Positions 49,070 to 59,135 are shown, counted from the first letter of the stretch. The stretch: 63,685 nt of DNA from Candidatus Pacearchaeota archaeon CG10_big_fil_rev_8_21_14_0_10_34_76 (GCA_002763075.1 PFDB01000002.1:126286-189970); one strand, 5' to 3'. Numbers and translations are program-made. The notes: generated by a model from the sequence alone, not told the origin.

Positions 49070-49819
49070 ATGGAGATTAAATATATCGGTAAAACTTTAC
49101 TTATTGAAGATTCTGGAGAAAGGGTTCTTGTTATTGGAGATCTTCATTTAGGATATGAAGAAGCAATGAGGACTAACGGAATACTTGTGCCCTCTGGAAT
49201 ATATGAAGAGATTGTGAGAGAGATAGAATTAGTTTTTGATTATTTGGAAAAAAAGAGAAAGAAAGTTGATAAGGTTGTTTTATTAGGGGATGTCAGACAT
49301 GAATTTGGAAGAATATTGAAGAGTGAATGGAAAGAAGTTTTGGATTTTTTGGATTATTTAAAAGAAAAAATCGGGAAGAAAGGAGAAATAGTTGTTGTTA
49401 AAGGAAATCACGATACCATGACTGTTAATATTGTGAAAAAGAAAAATATTGAAATTGTTGACTATTATATTTGGGGGGGCCTTGCTTTTTTACATGGAGA
49501 TAAAGATTTTGATGTAGTTTATGATAAAGATATAAAATATTGGGTTATGGGACATGCTCACCCTGCTGTTGTTTTGCAAGACAAAAAAAGTGTAAAAAAA
49601 GAAAAATATAAATGCTTTTTAGTTGGTAAGTTTAAGAGAAAGGAAATAATCGTTGTTCCAAGTTTTTTTCCTATTGTTGAGGGAAGTGATGTGACGGGTT
49701 TAAATGGGAATGAGTTAGGACTTGCTTGGGATTTTAAACTTGGGAGTTTTGAAGTGAAGATTGTTGAAGGAGAGGAAAGCTTGGAAACCTTGGATTTTGG
49801 AAGACTTAATAAATTTTAA
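49070..49819 (+). CDS. Calcineurin-like metallophosphoesterase (Lhr-associated)
   Basis: A 249-residue protein with the metal-binding motifs VLVIGDLHLGYEEA, VVLLGDVRHEFG, VVVKGNHDTMT, LHGDKD and VMGHAHPAV in order. It resembles the phosphoesterases that accompany Lhr helicases and the bacterial ligase-associated repair systems. Start at ATG 49070 (MEIKYIGK) is preferred to a TTG at 49058. Probably cleaves phosphodiesters in DNA ends or RNA. Confidence 0.88.
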   Translation: MEIKYIGKTLLIEDSGERVLVIGDLHLGYEEAMRTNGILVPSGIYEEIVREIELVFDYLEKKRKKVDKVVLLGDVRHEFGRILKSEWKEVLDFLDYLKEKIGKKGEIVVVKGNHDTMTVNIVKKKNIEIVDYYIWGGLAFLHGDKDFDVVYDKDIKYWVMGHAHPAVVLQDKKSVKKEKYKCFLVGKFKRKEIIVVPSFFPIVEGSDVTGLNGNELGLAWDFKLGSFEVKIVEGEESLETLDFGRLNKF

Positions 49820-49824
49820 GTAAA

Positions 49825-50232
49825 TTATTTTGCTGGCTTTTGAATTTTAGGTAAACTAATATGAAGGGGGAGTCCTAAATCTTCTTCCATTTGGAGGGCC
49901 TTAAGAGAACATTTATTTAAGATTATATTAAAAACGGGCACCTTTAGTTCGTCATTCATTTTTTTCTTTTTCCAGTCTTTTATTGTTTTGTCTAAAATGT
50001 CTTCCGTTGTGCTTAGTAATAAAATTCCTTCAAAGGTTAGTTCTGCTTGCTTTGTTTCATATTCAATAGAAAATTTGAAAGATATTTTTAATATTTTAGA
50101 ATCCTTCATTATTTCAATGTTGTCTTTTTCTATATTTGTAAATTCAATATTTGTGGAAATTTTTTCTATTTTTTCTAACTTAATATTTCTTTTTGCAGAG
50201 ACATTTGTGAAATTAATACCTAAAAGTTTCAT
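49825..50232 (-). CDS. Hypothetical protein
   Basis: A 135-residue lysine- and isoleucine-rich protein with alternating beta strands (LKISFKFSIEYETKQAELTF) and the segment EGILLLSTTEDILDKTIKDW. The pattern recalls SecB-like small chaperones, but I cannot assign it. Convergent with the phosphoesterase gene, 5 nt apart. Confidence 0.6.
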   Translation of the reverse strand: MKLLGINFTNVSAKRNIKLEKIEKISTNIEFTNIEKDNIEIMKDSKILKISFKFSIEYETKQAELTFEGILLLSTTEDILDKTIKDWKKKKMNDELKVPVFNIILNKCSLKALQMEEDLGLPLHISLPKIQKPAK

Positions 50233-50285
50233 GTTTAAGGGGATTTTAAATTCTTTTTAAAGTTTTGTATTATTTAGTTGGAAAG

Positions 50286-50546
50286 TTATAAAAGATCTTC
50301 TTCAGAAACAACTACGAAATCGCCAATAGCTATAATTGAATTATATGGGACTATTGGTTCTTTTTGAGAAGAAATTTCTAAGTTTAAATTTCTCGTGTAT
50401 GGGGTCGCTTCCTTTAATATAATCTGAATTAGTTCTCCTGTTCTTGTTTCAAAAGAAATATCCTTTACTATTCCTAGTCTTTTTCCTTCTTTTGTTACAA
50501 CAAGCCTGCCAACAATGTCTTTTAAGAGCTTTTTATCTAGTGCCAT
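50286..50546 (-). CDS. PRC-barrel domain protein
   Basis: An 86-residue single PRC-barrel domain: DIVGRLVVTKEGKRLGIVKD at the start, FETRTGELIQIILKEA in the middle and VPYNSIIAIGDFVVVSEEDL at the end. Archaeal stand-alone PRC-barrels occur next to replication and cell-division genes. This one is the left neighbour of the candidate origin. Confidence 0.88.
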   Translation of the reverse strand: MALDKKLLKDIVGRLVVTKEGKRLGIVKDISFETRTGELIQIILKEATPYTRNLNLEISSQKEPIVPYNSIIAIGDFVVVSEEDLL

Positions 50547-50710
50547 TGTGGAGATAACTTTGAGAAGTATATAAAGTTTTTCGTGGTCTGTTGTGCTATT
50601 TTAAAGGATTTAATGACAAAGATTTCTTAAATAAATAAGGGATGCAAGTGGAACTTCTTAGGGCAATACATTAAGGTATATGAAAATTAATTGAATTGAA
50701 TTGTTGGCAC

Positions 50711-51100
50711 CCTCACCCTATCATTTCCACTGGAAAAATCATAAAGGTTTAAATATAGAGGAGGAAATTCATTTCTTCTTCTTTTCTTTTATAAATATAT
50801 ATATATTATATTATATATATTATATTATTAATATTTAAATAGTATATATTAAAACAAAGCATATCAAAGTATTATATATTAAAATGACCAATATTAAAAT
50901 CCTATGACTTTTGATATTAATAGTTCTTTAATCTCTTATTTTAAAATTTTAAATATTAAACTTTTATAGCATTTCATTAAATGATTTATTTACTCTATTT
51001 AACATTTTTATTAAGATTTTAGTGTGGTTGTTCGTTAATGTTCGTTTAACGCAACAATAATATATTTAATTAAACAGAGACTCCAGTGGAAACGGGGGTG
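50711..51100. other. oriC: Candidate replication origin (oriC) with inverted ORBs and AT-rich unwinding region
   Basis: The 685-nt gene-free stretch 50547-51231 lies directly before orc1/cdc6. It contains two ORB-like sites in opposite directions: minus-strand TTCCAGTGGAAATGATAGGG (core 50724-50736) and plus-strand CTCCAGTGGAAACGGGGGTG (51081-51100). Both have the dyad followed by a G run pointing outward. Between them is very AT-rich DNA with TATATATTATATTA tracts (50795-51000), a probable unwinding element. TTCGTTAA/TTCGTTTAA repeats occur at about 51030-51049. Origins next to orc1 and Pol D genes are common in archaea. Confidence 0.85.
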
Positions 51101-51231
51101 TGTGTGTTTTTAATAAAATATGACTTTTTTTATAATTTTTCCTCCTGATTTAAATATTTCCATTTGAAATAAAGGTTAAATTATAGATAAATTTATAACG
51201 GGAATTGTTTTTGTTTGGCTAGGAAAAAGAG

Positions 51232-52440
51232 ATGACGGTCAAATTAAATAAAATATTCGATTCTATAGCTGGAAATATAATTTTTCGTGATAAAAGTGTT
51301 TTGCAAATAAACCATACGCCTGGATCGATACCACATAGAGATGAACAAATCGAAGCAGTTGCGTCTATATTGGCGCCTTCGCTAAGGGGAGATAGAGTAA
51401 GTAATTTATTTGTTTATGGAAAGACTGGAACTGGAAAGACACTATGTGTGCAATATGTAACAAATGAAATAAGCAAAAGGGTAAAGGAAACCGGAGAGGA
51501 CGTCTTAAAGGTAATATATGTTAATTGTAAGTTGAAAAAGGTAGCTGATACAGAATATAGGATATTAGCTGAAATAATAAATCGACTAGGGGGAAGTGTC
51601 CCAGCGACAGGCCTTCCCACAGATAGCGTTTATAATAAGTTTATTGAATTAATTGATGGGAAGAAACAAGTAATATTAATTGTTTTGGATGAAATAGACC
51701 AGGCTGTAAAGAAAATATCTGATAGTTTTCTCTATACCCTAACAAGATTGAATTCGGAGCTGAAAAATGCACAAATAAGTATTGTCGGAATAAGTAACAG
51801 CTTAACATTTATGGATGAACTAGATCCAAGAGTTAGAAGTTCGCTTGGAGAGGAAGAACTTGTATTTCCTCCATATAATGCATTACAATTGCAAGAAATA
51901 TTAAAGAAAAGAGCAAGTGAGGCCTTTAATGAAGGCATTTTAAGTGAGGGGGTTATAGCAAAGTGTGCTGCCTTTGCAGCAAGAGAACATGGGGATGCAA
52001 GAAGAGCTCTTGATTTGTTGAGGGTTGCTGGAGAATTAGCAGAAAGGTCGGGAATAAAAAAATTGGATGTTGTTAGAATCGACGAAGCAAATAGTAAAAT
52101 AGAAAAAGATAAAATGCTAGATATTATAGAAAGTGAGCCTAAACAGTTTCAACTTGTACTCTTTGCTATTATGAGTCTGAGCCAAGATGAAAAAATGAAT
52201 AAGATCTTTACTGGAGATATTTATAATAAATATGAAGAAATATGCAGAAAGACAAAGAACGAGGCACTTACACAAAGGAGAGTGTCAGATATCGTTGCTG
52301 AGTTTGATATGTTAGGATTAATAAATGCTAAGGTGGTTAGCAAGGGAAGACAAGGACGAACGAGAGAAATAAAATTGATGCTTCCTGAAAATGTTCGCAA
52401 TAAGGCAAGAGAAATATTGATAGAATCATTGAATTTATGA
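51232..52440 (+). CDS. orc1: Origin recognition/initiator protein Orc1/Cdc6
   Basis: A 402-residue AAA+ initiator. It has VYGKTGTGKTLCVQYV (Walker A, about 61-70), ILIVLDEIDQAVKK (Walker B, about 145), sensor 1 VGISNSLTFMDELDPRVRSS, sensor 2 HGDARRALDLLRVAGELAE, and a C-terminal winged helix (about 300-402, LTQRRVSDIVAEFDMLGLIN). It binds ORBs and loads MCM. A TATA-like AAATTTATAACG lies about 35-45 nt upstream. It overlaps the DP1 gene by 4 nt, so initiator and polymerase are co-translated. Confidence 0.96.
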   Translation: MTVKLNKIFDSIAGNIIFRDKSVLQINHTPGSIPHRDEQIEAVASILAPSLRGDRVSNLFVYGKTGTGKTLCVQYVTNEISKRVKETGEDVLKVIYVNCKLKKVADTEYRILAEIINRLGGSVPATGLPTDSVYNKFIELIDGKKQVILIVLDEIDQAVKKISDSFLYTLTRLNSELKNAQISIVGISNSLTFMDELDPRVRSSLGEEELVFPPYNALQLQEILKKRASEAFNEGILSEGVIAKCAAFAAREHGDARRALDLLRVAGELAERSGIKKLDVVRIDEANSKIEKDKMLDIIESEPKQFQLVLFAIMSLSQDEKMNKIFTGDIYNKYEEICRKTKNEALTQRRVSDIVAEFDMLGLINAKVVSKGRQGRTREIKLMLPENVRNKAREILIESLNL

Positions 52441-54008
52441 ATCCAAAAATATTAAGTTTAATAAGAGAAAAAGGAATCTTACTAGAGAAGGATCTTTTTG
52501 AGTTGTTAAAGGAATTTGATGATGTAAAACTCGCAGGAGATTTTTTAGAGGGGCTTGAAAGTGTTTCGGGACAAAAAATTATTACTACTTCAAGTCTGAA
52601 TAAGAATTTAAACTATGTTCAAGAAATTGTAAAAGAACTTCCTGGAGAAATGAAGGGGCTTGTTGAAAGGACATTTTTTAAATTGGGACTTAGCCTAGAG
52701 ATAAAAAAAGAGATTGAAATAAAGTCTGGTGAAAATGTTGAGAAAAAAAACAATAATTATCAAATATTCTACGCAGATACAAAGAATGAAAAGAAAATTA
52801 ATGTTCAAGATTTTGTAGGACATTTTAGAGCGAGATACCACCAACTTCAAGGAATCTTAATGGATAGACCAGAGTTGCAAAATTTAATTTCTATAAATAA
52901 AATATCAAGGGAAAGAAATAGTTTTAATATTATAGGAATTGTTTCGGAAAAGCGCAAAACTAAGAATGGAAATCTCATAGTCAAATTTGAGGATATGACT
53001 GGGTCTATAAGTGCCCTCTTTAAAAAAGATGGAGATTGTTTTGTGACGGCAGAAGAACTACAAATGGATGATGTGGTGGCTGTCAAGGCATCTGGAAACA
53101 ATGAAATGATATTCGGACACGAAATAATTTTTCCTGATGTTTTTAAGGATAAAGTAAAATTTGATGAAGAGGTGTGTATTGGATTTATATCTGATGTACA
53201 TACTGGAAGCGCCAAGCACTTGGGTGAGGAATTCAAGAGGTTTTTAGAATGGATAAAAAGCGATGATGAGTTGGCTAAAAAAATAAAATATCTTTTTTTT
53301 GTAGGAGATAATGTGGATGGGGTTGGTGTTTTTCCAGGCCAAGAATCTCTTTTAAAACTTACAAGTCTAAAAGAACAATATAATCTTCTTGCCTCATACC
53401 TTAAAGAAATCCCTTCGGATATTACAATGTTCATGTGTCCTGGACAACACGACTCTGTAAGGGTTCCAGAACCCCAACCAGTCATAGACAACTATTATGG
53501 GGAAGCACTATATGAAATTCCTAATCTTGTTTTGGTCTCAAATCCTTCTACCATAAAGATTTTAGAGAAAGATAAGGTGTTTAAGGTATTGATGTACCAT
53601 GGGGCGAGTATTCACACATTTATTAATGAGATAACTGAATTGAGGATGTTAAAAGCACACAAATGCCCTGCAAAGGCCGTTAAACATATGCTGAAGAGGA
53701 GGCATCTGGCTCCAATGCATGGAGTTTCCACATCTATTGTTTATGTTCCAAACGCAAAGAAAGACCCATTGGTAATAAGTGAAGCCCCAGATGTTCTTTG
53801 TACTGGAGAGGTGCATAGATTAGACATAGAAAATTATCATGGTGTTTTAATAATCACAGGAAGCTGTTGGCAGGCACAAACAGATTTTGAAGAGAAGGTT
53901 GGGAATATTCCAGACCCTTGCAAGGTGCCAGTGTTAAACCTGAAAACTAGGGAATTGAAAATATTAGACTTTACAGGAAATAGTGAGGAAAATAAAAATG
54001 GACATTGA
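52437..54008 (+). CDS. polB: DNA polymerase D small subunit DP1 (3'-5' exonuclease)
   Basis: A 523-residue protein with a variable N-terminal part, an OB fold (NIIGIVSEKRKTKNGN, about 160) and a phosphoesterase domain: IGFISDVHTGSAKHLG (about 250), FVGDNVDGVG, MCPGQHDSVR, YHGASIHTF and CTGEVHRLD. The metal ligands needed for exonuclease activity are present. It proofreads for DP2. The start ATG overlaps the orc1 stop. Confidence 0.95.
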   Translation: MNPKILSLIREKGILLEKDLFELLKEFDDVKLAGDFLEGLESVSGQKIITTSSLNKNLNYVQEIVKELPGEMKGLVERTFFKLGLSLEIKKEIEIKSGENVEKKNNNYQIFYADTKNEKKINVQDFVGHFRARYHQLQGILMDRPELQNLISINKISRERNSFNIIGIVSEKRKTKNGNLIVKFEDMTGSISALFKKDGDCFVTAEELQMDDVVAVKASGNNEMIFGHEIIFPDVFKDKVKFDEEVCIGFISDVHTGSAKHLGEEFKRFLEWIKSDDELAKKIKYLFFVGDNVDGVGVFPGQESLLKLTSLKEQYNLLASYLKEIPSDITMFMCPGQHDSVRVPEPQPVIDNYYGEALYEIPNLVLVSNPSTIKILEKDKVFKVLMYHGASIHTFINEITELRMLKAHKCPAKAVKHMLKRRHLAPMHGVSTSIVYVPNAKKDPLVISEAPDVLCTGEVHRLDIENYHGVLIITGSCWQAQTDFEEKVGNIPDPCKVPVLNLKTRELKILDFTGNSEENKNGH

Positions 54009-57000
54009 AGGTCATTTTAATGAGATAGACAAGAAAGTAAAATTGGCATATGTTATTGCAGAAAATGCTCGGAAGAAGGGGCTTGATCCTGTAACTAAGG
54101 TAGAGACCCCATTAGCGATCTCATTGGCTGAAAAAACTGTCGGGTTAATTTCGGTAGTATATCCGCAGATAGCTGATCAAAAAATTGTAGATAGGATACT
54201 TCAACTTGAAGAACAACATGGACAATTAAATACTGCGGTTGCGTTTAAAATTGCAGAAGAGGTTGCTAGAGAGAAATATTGTAAGTTTTCTAGCATGCTA
54301 GAAGCCATGGAAGCAGGAATAAGGGTCGGATTTTCTTATATCACCTTGGGTGTTGTATCTTCTCCCATTGAGGGATTCACAGGACTTAAGGTCGGAAAAA
54401 CAAAAAAGGGAGAAGATTATTTAATTGCTTATTTTTCAGGACCTATAAGAAGTGCAGGAACTACTGCTTCGTGTGTTGTTTTAATGCTTATTGATTATTT
54501 GAGGGAAAATTTTGGATTTGCTAAGTACGATCCCGATGAGAGCGAGGTTAAGAGATATGTAACTGAAAATTATGATTATCATGAAAGAGTTACAAACCTT
54601 CAGTATCTTCCTAGTGAAAAAGAAATAACCTATCTTGCCGAAAATTTACCTATTCAAATAGCCGGAGAACCAACAGAAGACAAAGAAGTTTCAAATTATA
54701 AAGATCTTGCAAGAGTAGAAAGTAATTTTATAAGGGGAGGGATGTGTTTAATATTTTCTGAAGGATTGGCTCAAAAGGCTCAGAAAGGATTGAGGCTTCT
54801 AAAGGGAGTTCAAGAAAAAGGATTTGTAACCAGCGGGTGGGATTATTTAGAAGGATATGTTGAATTAAAAAATAAAAAGGAAAAGGGAGCAAGCGATAGT
54901 TCTCCTACATACATTAAGGATCTTGTAGCCGGGAGACCAGTTTTTGGCCATCCTGCAGCATCTGGTTCATTCAGATTTAGATATGGAAGATCAAGAACTT
55001 GTGGATTTTCAGCAATGTCTGTTCATCCAGCCACCATGGGTATAACAAATTCTTTTATTTCTACTGGAACACAACTTAAGATAGAAAAGCCAACCAAGGG
55101 GTGTGCCATTTCCGTTTCTGATGGTATTGATGGTCCGATAGTGAAAATGAAGGATGGAAGTGTTTTAAGGCCAAAGACATTTGATGAAGCATTAGAAGTG
55201 TATCCTAAAGTTGAAGAGATATTATATTTAGGAGATATATTAGTTCCATTTGGAGATGTTGCAAATAGAAATTATGAACTTATTAAACCAGGGTATGTTG
55301 AAGAATGGTGGAATCTAGAATTACAGAAGGCAAATAGTAAGGAAGATGTAGATTACCTTAATGTTGGTTTTGAAAAATCAATTGAATTATCAAAAAAGTA
55401 TTCTTTGCCATTATATCCTGCGTACATATATTTTTGGAGCCAAATTAAATATGAACAGTTTCTTTCATTGATTGATTGGATTGCACACGGACACTTAAAT
55501 GAGGGAGGGAGCCTTGTATTGCCTTTCAACCATAGTGAGAAAGAAAGGTTTTCTAAGGGAAAGAGGGCCTTGGAATTAATAGGATGTGAACATAACGTAA
55601 CGATAGAAAATGTTGTGATAAACCCAAGAGAAAGTAAGGCACTATTGTTTAATATTGGAGTTGACATTGAAAAGAGCTGGGAGAATCAGATTGAGTTGAT
55701 TTTGAAGAGAATTCCTAAGAGTGGAGATGTAATTGAAATTATAAATAAGTTATGTAGCGTAGTAATAAAAGATAAGGCCGGAAGTTTTATAGGGGCGAGG
55801 ATGGGAAGACCCGAGAAGGCCAAGCTTAGGAAACTTACTGGAAGTCCACATGTTATTTTTCCGGTGGGTGCAGAGGGAGGAAGATTAAGGAGTTTTCAAG
55901 CTGCGCTTGATGTAGGGTTTGTGCAGTCGGATTTTCCATTATTTTATTGTAGTAATTGTAAGGAAGAGGTGGTTTTTCCTAAGTGCGAATGGTGTGGGGC
56001 AGATAGTAAAAAGATGAATTATTGTCCCAGGTGTGATAGAAATTATGAAGGTAATTGTCCAGAACACGAATTTGTTTTACCATATAAAAACAGAAAAATA
56101 GATATTCGAAAATATTTTGAAGGTGCGAAAAAGAGTGTTGGGTTAAGGATTGAGGAGTTACCTGCAGCAGTTAAGGGGGTCAGAGGAACTTCAAGTGAAG
56201 AACATAGGTGTGAATATTTAGCAAAGGGTCTACTAAGGGCAAAATATAATCTCCATGTGAACAAGGATGGGACCATAAGATATGATATGACTGAAATGCC
56301 ACTAACGCATTTTAAGCCAAGGGAAATTGGGACAAGTATAAAAATTTTGAAAAAACTTGGATATGAGAAAGATATATTTGGAAATGAGATTGAGGATGTA
56401 GAACAAACTATAGAAATATTTCCTCATGATATCATACTTCCCTCTTGTCCGTATTCTGGGGATGATAGGGCAGATGAGACATTTGTAAAAGTTAGTCAAT
56501 TCGTGGATGATGAACTAGAGAAGGTATACGGGTTGGAGAGACATTTTAATGCAAATACAAAAGAAGAGATTATTGGAGAGTTGTTTGCATGTATTGCACC
56601 GCATATTTGCACCGCAGTCGTGGGAAGACTAATAGGATTCTCTAAAACTCAAACATTTTTTGCATCACCATATATTCATGCTGCCATGAGAAGAGATTGT
56701 GATGGTGATGAGGCTGCGGTAATGCTTCTTATGGATATGCTTTTGAATTTCTCAAGAAAATTTCTTCCTGCACATAGGGGTGGAACTCAAGATGCTCCTC
56801 TTGTCCTTAATTCAAGAATAAATGCTGGAGAAGTTGATGACCAAATTCTGGATTTTGAAGCAGGAGCATATCCCCTCGAACTTTATGAACTTGCAGAGCA
56901 AAAAAAGCATTCTTCTGAAGTGAAGATTGAAAATATAAAAATGAGACTTAAGGGAGGAAATAACCCATTTATAAATCTTGTATTTACACATAATACTTCA

Positions 57001-57444
57001 GATATTAACGGGGGGGCTTTGAATTCTTCTTATAAATCTCTTCCTACAATGGGAGATAAGGTTGAGAAAATGATGGAGCTTTGTAAAAAGATAAGGGCAG
57101 TGGATACTACAGATGTGGCTAGATTAGTTATAGAAAGACATTTTATTAGAGATATCAGGGGTAATTTTAGAAAGTTTTCAATGCAGGTTTTTAGGTGTGT
57201 GGGATGTAATGAAAAATATAGAAGGCCCCCATTGGTCGGAAAGTGTACTAAATGCGGAGGAAAGTTGATATTTACAATATCTGAGGGAAGTATTTTGAAA
57301 TATATGCAGGGGGCTTTGAATTTAGCTAATACATTTGGGGTTAGTTCTTATTTAATTGAATGTCTGGATCTTGTTAATAGAGATATTGAGGGGATGTTTG
57401 GAAGGGATGCCGAGAAACAAGAGGCACTTAGTAAATGGTTCTGA
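53998..57444 (+). CDS. polC: DNA polymerase D large subunit DP2
   Basis: A 1148-residue catalytic subunit found only in archaea. It has GPIRSAGTTASCVVLMLIDY early, ASGSFRFRYGRSRTCGFSAM, zinc-binding CSNCKEEVVFPKCEWC (about 650) with CPRCDRNYEGNC, the catalytic MRRDCDGDEAAVMLLMDML (about 897), and a C-terminal CVGCNEKYRRPPLVGKCTKC. The start ATG at 53998 lies in the 3' end of DP1. The length shows no intein, which often splits this gene. Confidence 0.96.
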   Translation: MDIEGHFNEIDKKVKLAYVIAENARKKGLDPVTKVETPLAISLAEKTVGLISVVYPQIADQKIVDRILQLEEQHGQLNTAVAFKIAEEVAREKYCKFSSMLEAMEAGIRVGFSYITLGVVSSPIEGFTGLKVGKTKKGEDYLIAYFSGPIRSAGTTASCVVLMLIDYLRENFGFAKYDPDESEVKRYVTENYDYHERVTNLQYLPSEKEITYLAENLPIQIAGEPTEDKEVSNYKDLARVESNFIRGGMCLIFSEGLAQKAQKGLRLLKGVQEKGFVTSGWDYLEGYVELKNKKEKGASDSSPTYIKDLVAGRPVFGHPAASGSFRFRYGRSRTCGFSAMSVHPATMGITNSFISTGTQLKIEKPTKGCAISVSDGIDGPIVKMKDGSVLRPKTFDEALEVYPKVEEILYLGDILVPFGDVANRNYELIKPGYVEEWWNLELQKANSKEDVDYLNVGFEKSIELSKKYSLPLYPAYIYFWSQIKYEQFLSLIDWIAHGHLNEGGSLVLPFNHSEKERFSKGKRALELIGCEHNVTIENVVINPRESKALLFNIGVDIEKSWENQIELILKRIPKSGDVIEIINKLCSVVIKDKAGSFIGARMGRPEKAKLRKLTGSPHVIFPVGAEGGRLRSFQAALDVGFVQSDFPLFYCSNCKEEVVFPKCEWCGADSKKMNYCPRCDRNYEGNCPEHEFVLPYKNRKIDIRKYFEGAKKSVGLRIEELPAAVKGVRGTSSEEHRCEYLAKGLLRAKYNLHVNKDGTIRYDMTEMPLTHFKPREIGTSIKILKKLGYEKDIFGNEIEDVEQTIEIFPHDIILPSCPYSGDDRADETFVKVSQFVDDELEKVYGLERHFNANTKEEIIGELFACIAPHICTAVVGRLIGFSKTQTFFASPYIHAAMRRDCDGDEAAVMLLMDMLLNFSRKFLPAHRGGTQDAPLVLNSRINAGEVDDQILDFEAGAYPLELYELAEQKKHSSEVKIENIKMRLKGGNNPFINLVFTHNTSDINGGALNSSYKSLPTMGDKVEKMMELCKKIRAVDTTDVARLVIERHFIRDIRGNFRKFSMQVFRCVGCNEKYRRPPLVGKCTKCGGKLIFTISEGSILKYMQGALNLANTFGVSSYLIECLDLVNRDIEGMFGRDAEKQEALSKWF

Positions 57445-57525
57445 ATCTGTTTCTTGGACACAATCAGCAGGTCATTGTGAACATGATTGATTGAAAAGAA
57501 AATCAAGAAGTTTTAGGCAAGTGGT

Positions 57526-58734
57526 TTAAAAGTAGCTTGTAATATAAAATATTATTGTGGGGATGAGAAGAACGCCCATAAGGTTTATTCTTCTTATTGC
57601 TGATTTAATTGCAAAAATCCCAAGTGCCGTGGAAGCTATTAAGATTAATAATCCTATAATCCCTGTGAAAAAAATTGTTAAGATTGTTAAAAACCCAATT
57701 ATTGTAATTGAAAGAAACCTGTAATTAATTTTATTTATATTACTTGAAAAAAACTTGGATATGAAAAGTGCTATGAAGAATGCTATTAATCCTGAAATGA
57801 AAGAGAAAATTAGAAGGGTTATTAGATCTGTTTGTGTGAGTGAAGGCATTAATTTATTTATTGCAACTGCTGAGCCTGTACGTGTTTTGTTTATTATAAA
57901 TAGGGTGACAAAGCTTAATGTGATCACTATTGTATTTATTGCACCAAGGAGCATCATAAAACTTTTTTTTGATTGTTCTACAAGTTCTGAACCTATTACT
58001 GCTGCGTGTCCAGATCCTATACCTGGAAGAAATGAGCAGAGTGGTGCCGAGATGGATGCGCCAAAAATGGATTTGAAAAAATCTTTTTTTGTTGGTATAA
58101 CTTCTTTTAATTTACATATATTTTGAGGAGGGATAGATGGTTTGTCCTTTAGACTGATTATCAATGCAGATGTCCCGAATAATCCTGTAAGAAGAGGGAT
58201 AAGTGGCTGGTTTATTGGTATGTTCAAAGAAGAGAATCCTAAGAAGCCAGAAAGAAGGAAGACTATCAGACTGGTAAGAATATATTTTTCTCTAAGAATT
58301 AAATACGATGAAATAAATATAAGCAAAATGGGAAGAGCTAAGTGAATAGTTGGGTATATGATTGGAATGAAAATTATAAATATTGGGGTGAAGAATAGAA
58401 TAACCAAGAATGCAAAAAGAGAGCCATATAATGTTAAAATTATTGCTTCATGGGCTTTTCCTTCTTTTAACATTTCATGTCCAGGTAAGATGGATAAAAA
58501 AGTGTCTTCTTCTGGAGCACCAAGAAAAACAGAGGGAATGAAATCAATAAATGTATGGGTTGTAGCCATTGAGACTATAAATATTGCTAGAACTGTGGGT
58601 TGAAAACTAGTGAGATTTGATAAATTGGCAAGTAAAATGACAGCAATGAGATTAATATGGATGCCTGGAATCAAGCCTGTGATTGTTCCGGCAGTTATTC
58701 CGAGCAACAATGCGAAAGTAATTTCCAAAATCAA
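57526..58734 (-). CDS. TctA-like (COG1784) integral membrane protein
   Basis: A 402-residue protein with about ten membrane segments. The start GITAGTITGLIPGIHINLIA and GAPEEDTFLSILPGHEMLKE, plus LPGIGSGHAAVIGSELVE in the second half, match the archaeal branch of the TctA family. The two glycine-rich GxxPGIxxN-type loops mark the inverted halves. Substrate unknown in archaea. It overlaps the upstream gene by 4 nt. Confidence 0.85.
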   Translation of the reverse strand: MILEITFALLLGITAGTITGLIPGIHINLIAVILLANLSNLTSFQPTVLAIFIVSMATTHTFIDFIPSVFLGAPEEDTFLSILPGHEMLKEGKAHEAIILTLYGSLFAFLVILFFTPIFIIFIPIIYPTIHLALPILLIFISSYLILREKYILTSLIVFLLSGFLGFSSLNIPINQPLIPLLTGLFGTSALIISLKDKPSIPPQNICKLKEVIPTKKDFFKSIFGASISAPLCSFLPGIGSGHAAVIGSELVEQSKKSFMMLLGAINTIVITLSFVTLFIINKTRTGSAVAINKLMPSLTQTDLITLLIFSFISGLIAFFIALFISKFFSSNINKINYRFLSITIIGFLTILTIFFTGIIGLLILIASTALGIFAIKSAIRRINLMGVLLIPTIIFYITSYF

Positions 58735-59093
58735 ATTATTTCTCTGAATGGATTTCTCCGAGTTAAGGTGACTTCTTCGAAATCAATTTTTCTTCCAATT
58801 CTAAAGTCTCCTAGGTAAATCCTATTTCTGCTTTGCATAACTCTTCTTGTTGAAGGATCTACAAATACGTCCCATTTTATTCCTAAATCTTTTACTGACC
58901 TATAGTCTGGATTGTTCATCAGGGATCTTGATTTAGTTTCACCCCCTAAAAAATCTAAACAACTATAGGAATAAAGTTCGCCGGTTTCAAAATCTTTAAT
59001 TATAAAATCAATGTAAAATGAGATGTCTTCCCCTATTTCTTTAGGATCTTTTGCTATAACGCCCACAAGAGCAAATTTGTTAAGTGCTACCAC
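58731..59093 (-). CDS. Hypothetical protein, possibly OB-fold
   Basis: A 120-residue protein starting ALNKFALVGVIAKDPKEIGE and FYIDFIIKDFETGELYSYSC. The opening looks like an OB-fold strand pattern (NKxxLxGxxxxDP) as in single-strand-binding proteins, but the rest does not match clearly. Coupled to the TctA-like gene by an ATGA overlap. Confidence 0.55.
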   Translation of the reverse strand: MVALNKFALVGVIAKDPKEIGEDISFYIDFIIKDFETGELYSYSCLDFLGGETKSRSLMNNPDYRSVKDLGIKWDVFVDPSTRRVMQSRNRIYLGDFRIGRKIDFEEVTLTRRNPFREII

Positions 59094-59135
59094 TTTTTAT
59101 AACGAAGAAGAGATATTTATTCTTTTTGTTGGGCA

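Noticed and set aside
52847-53491. Minus-strand open frame of 214 codons opposite DP1
   Set aside because: Antisense shadow of a clear polymerase subunit gene.
53998-57444. Intein in DP2
   Set aside because: Length and motif order are those of an uninterrupted DP2; no splicing-type motifs are seen.
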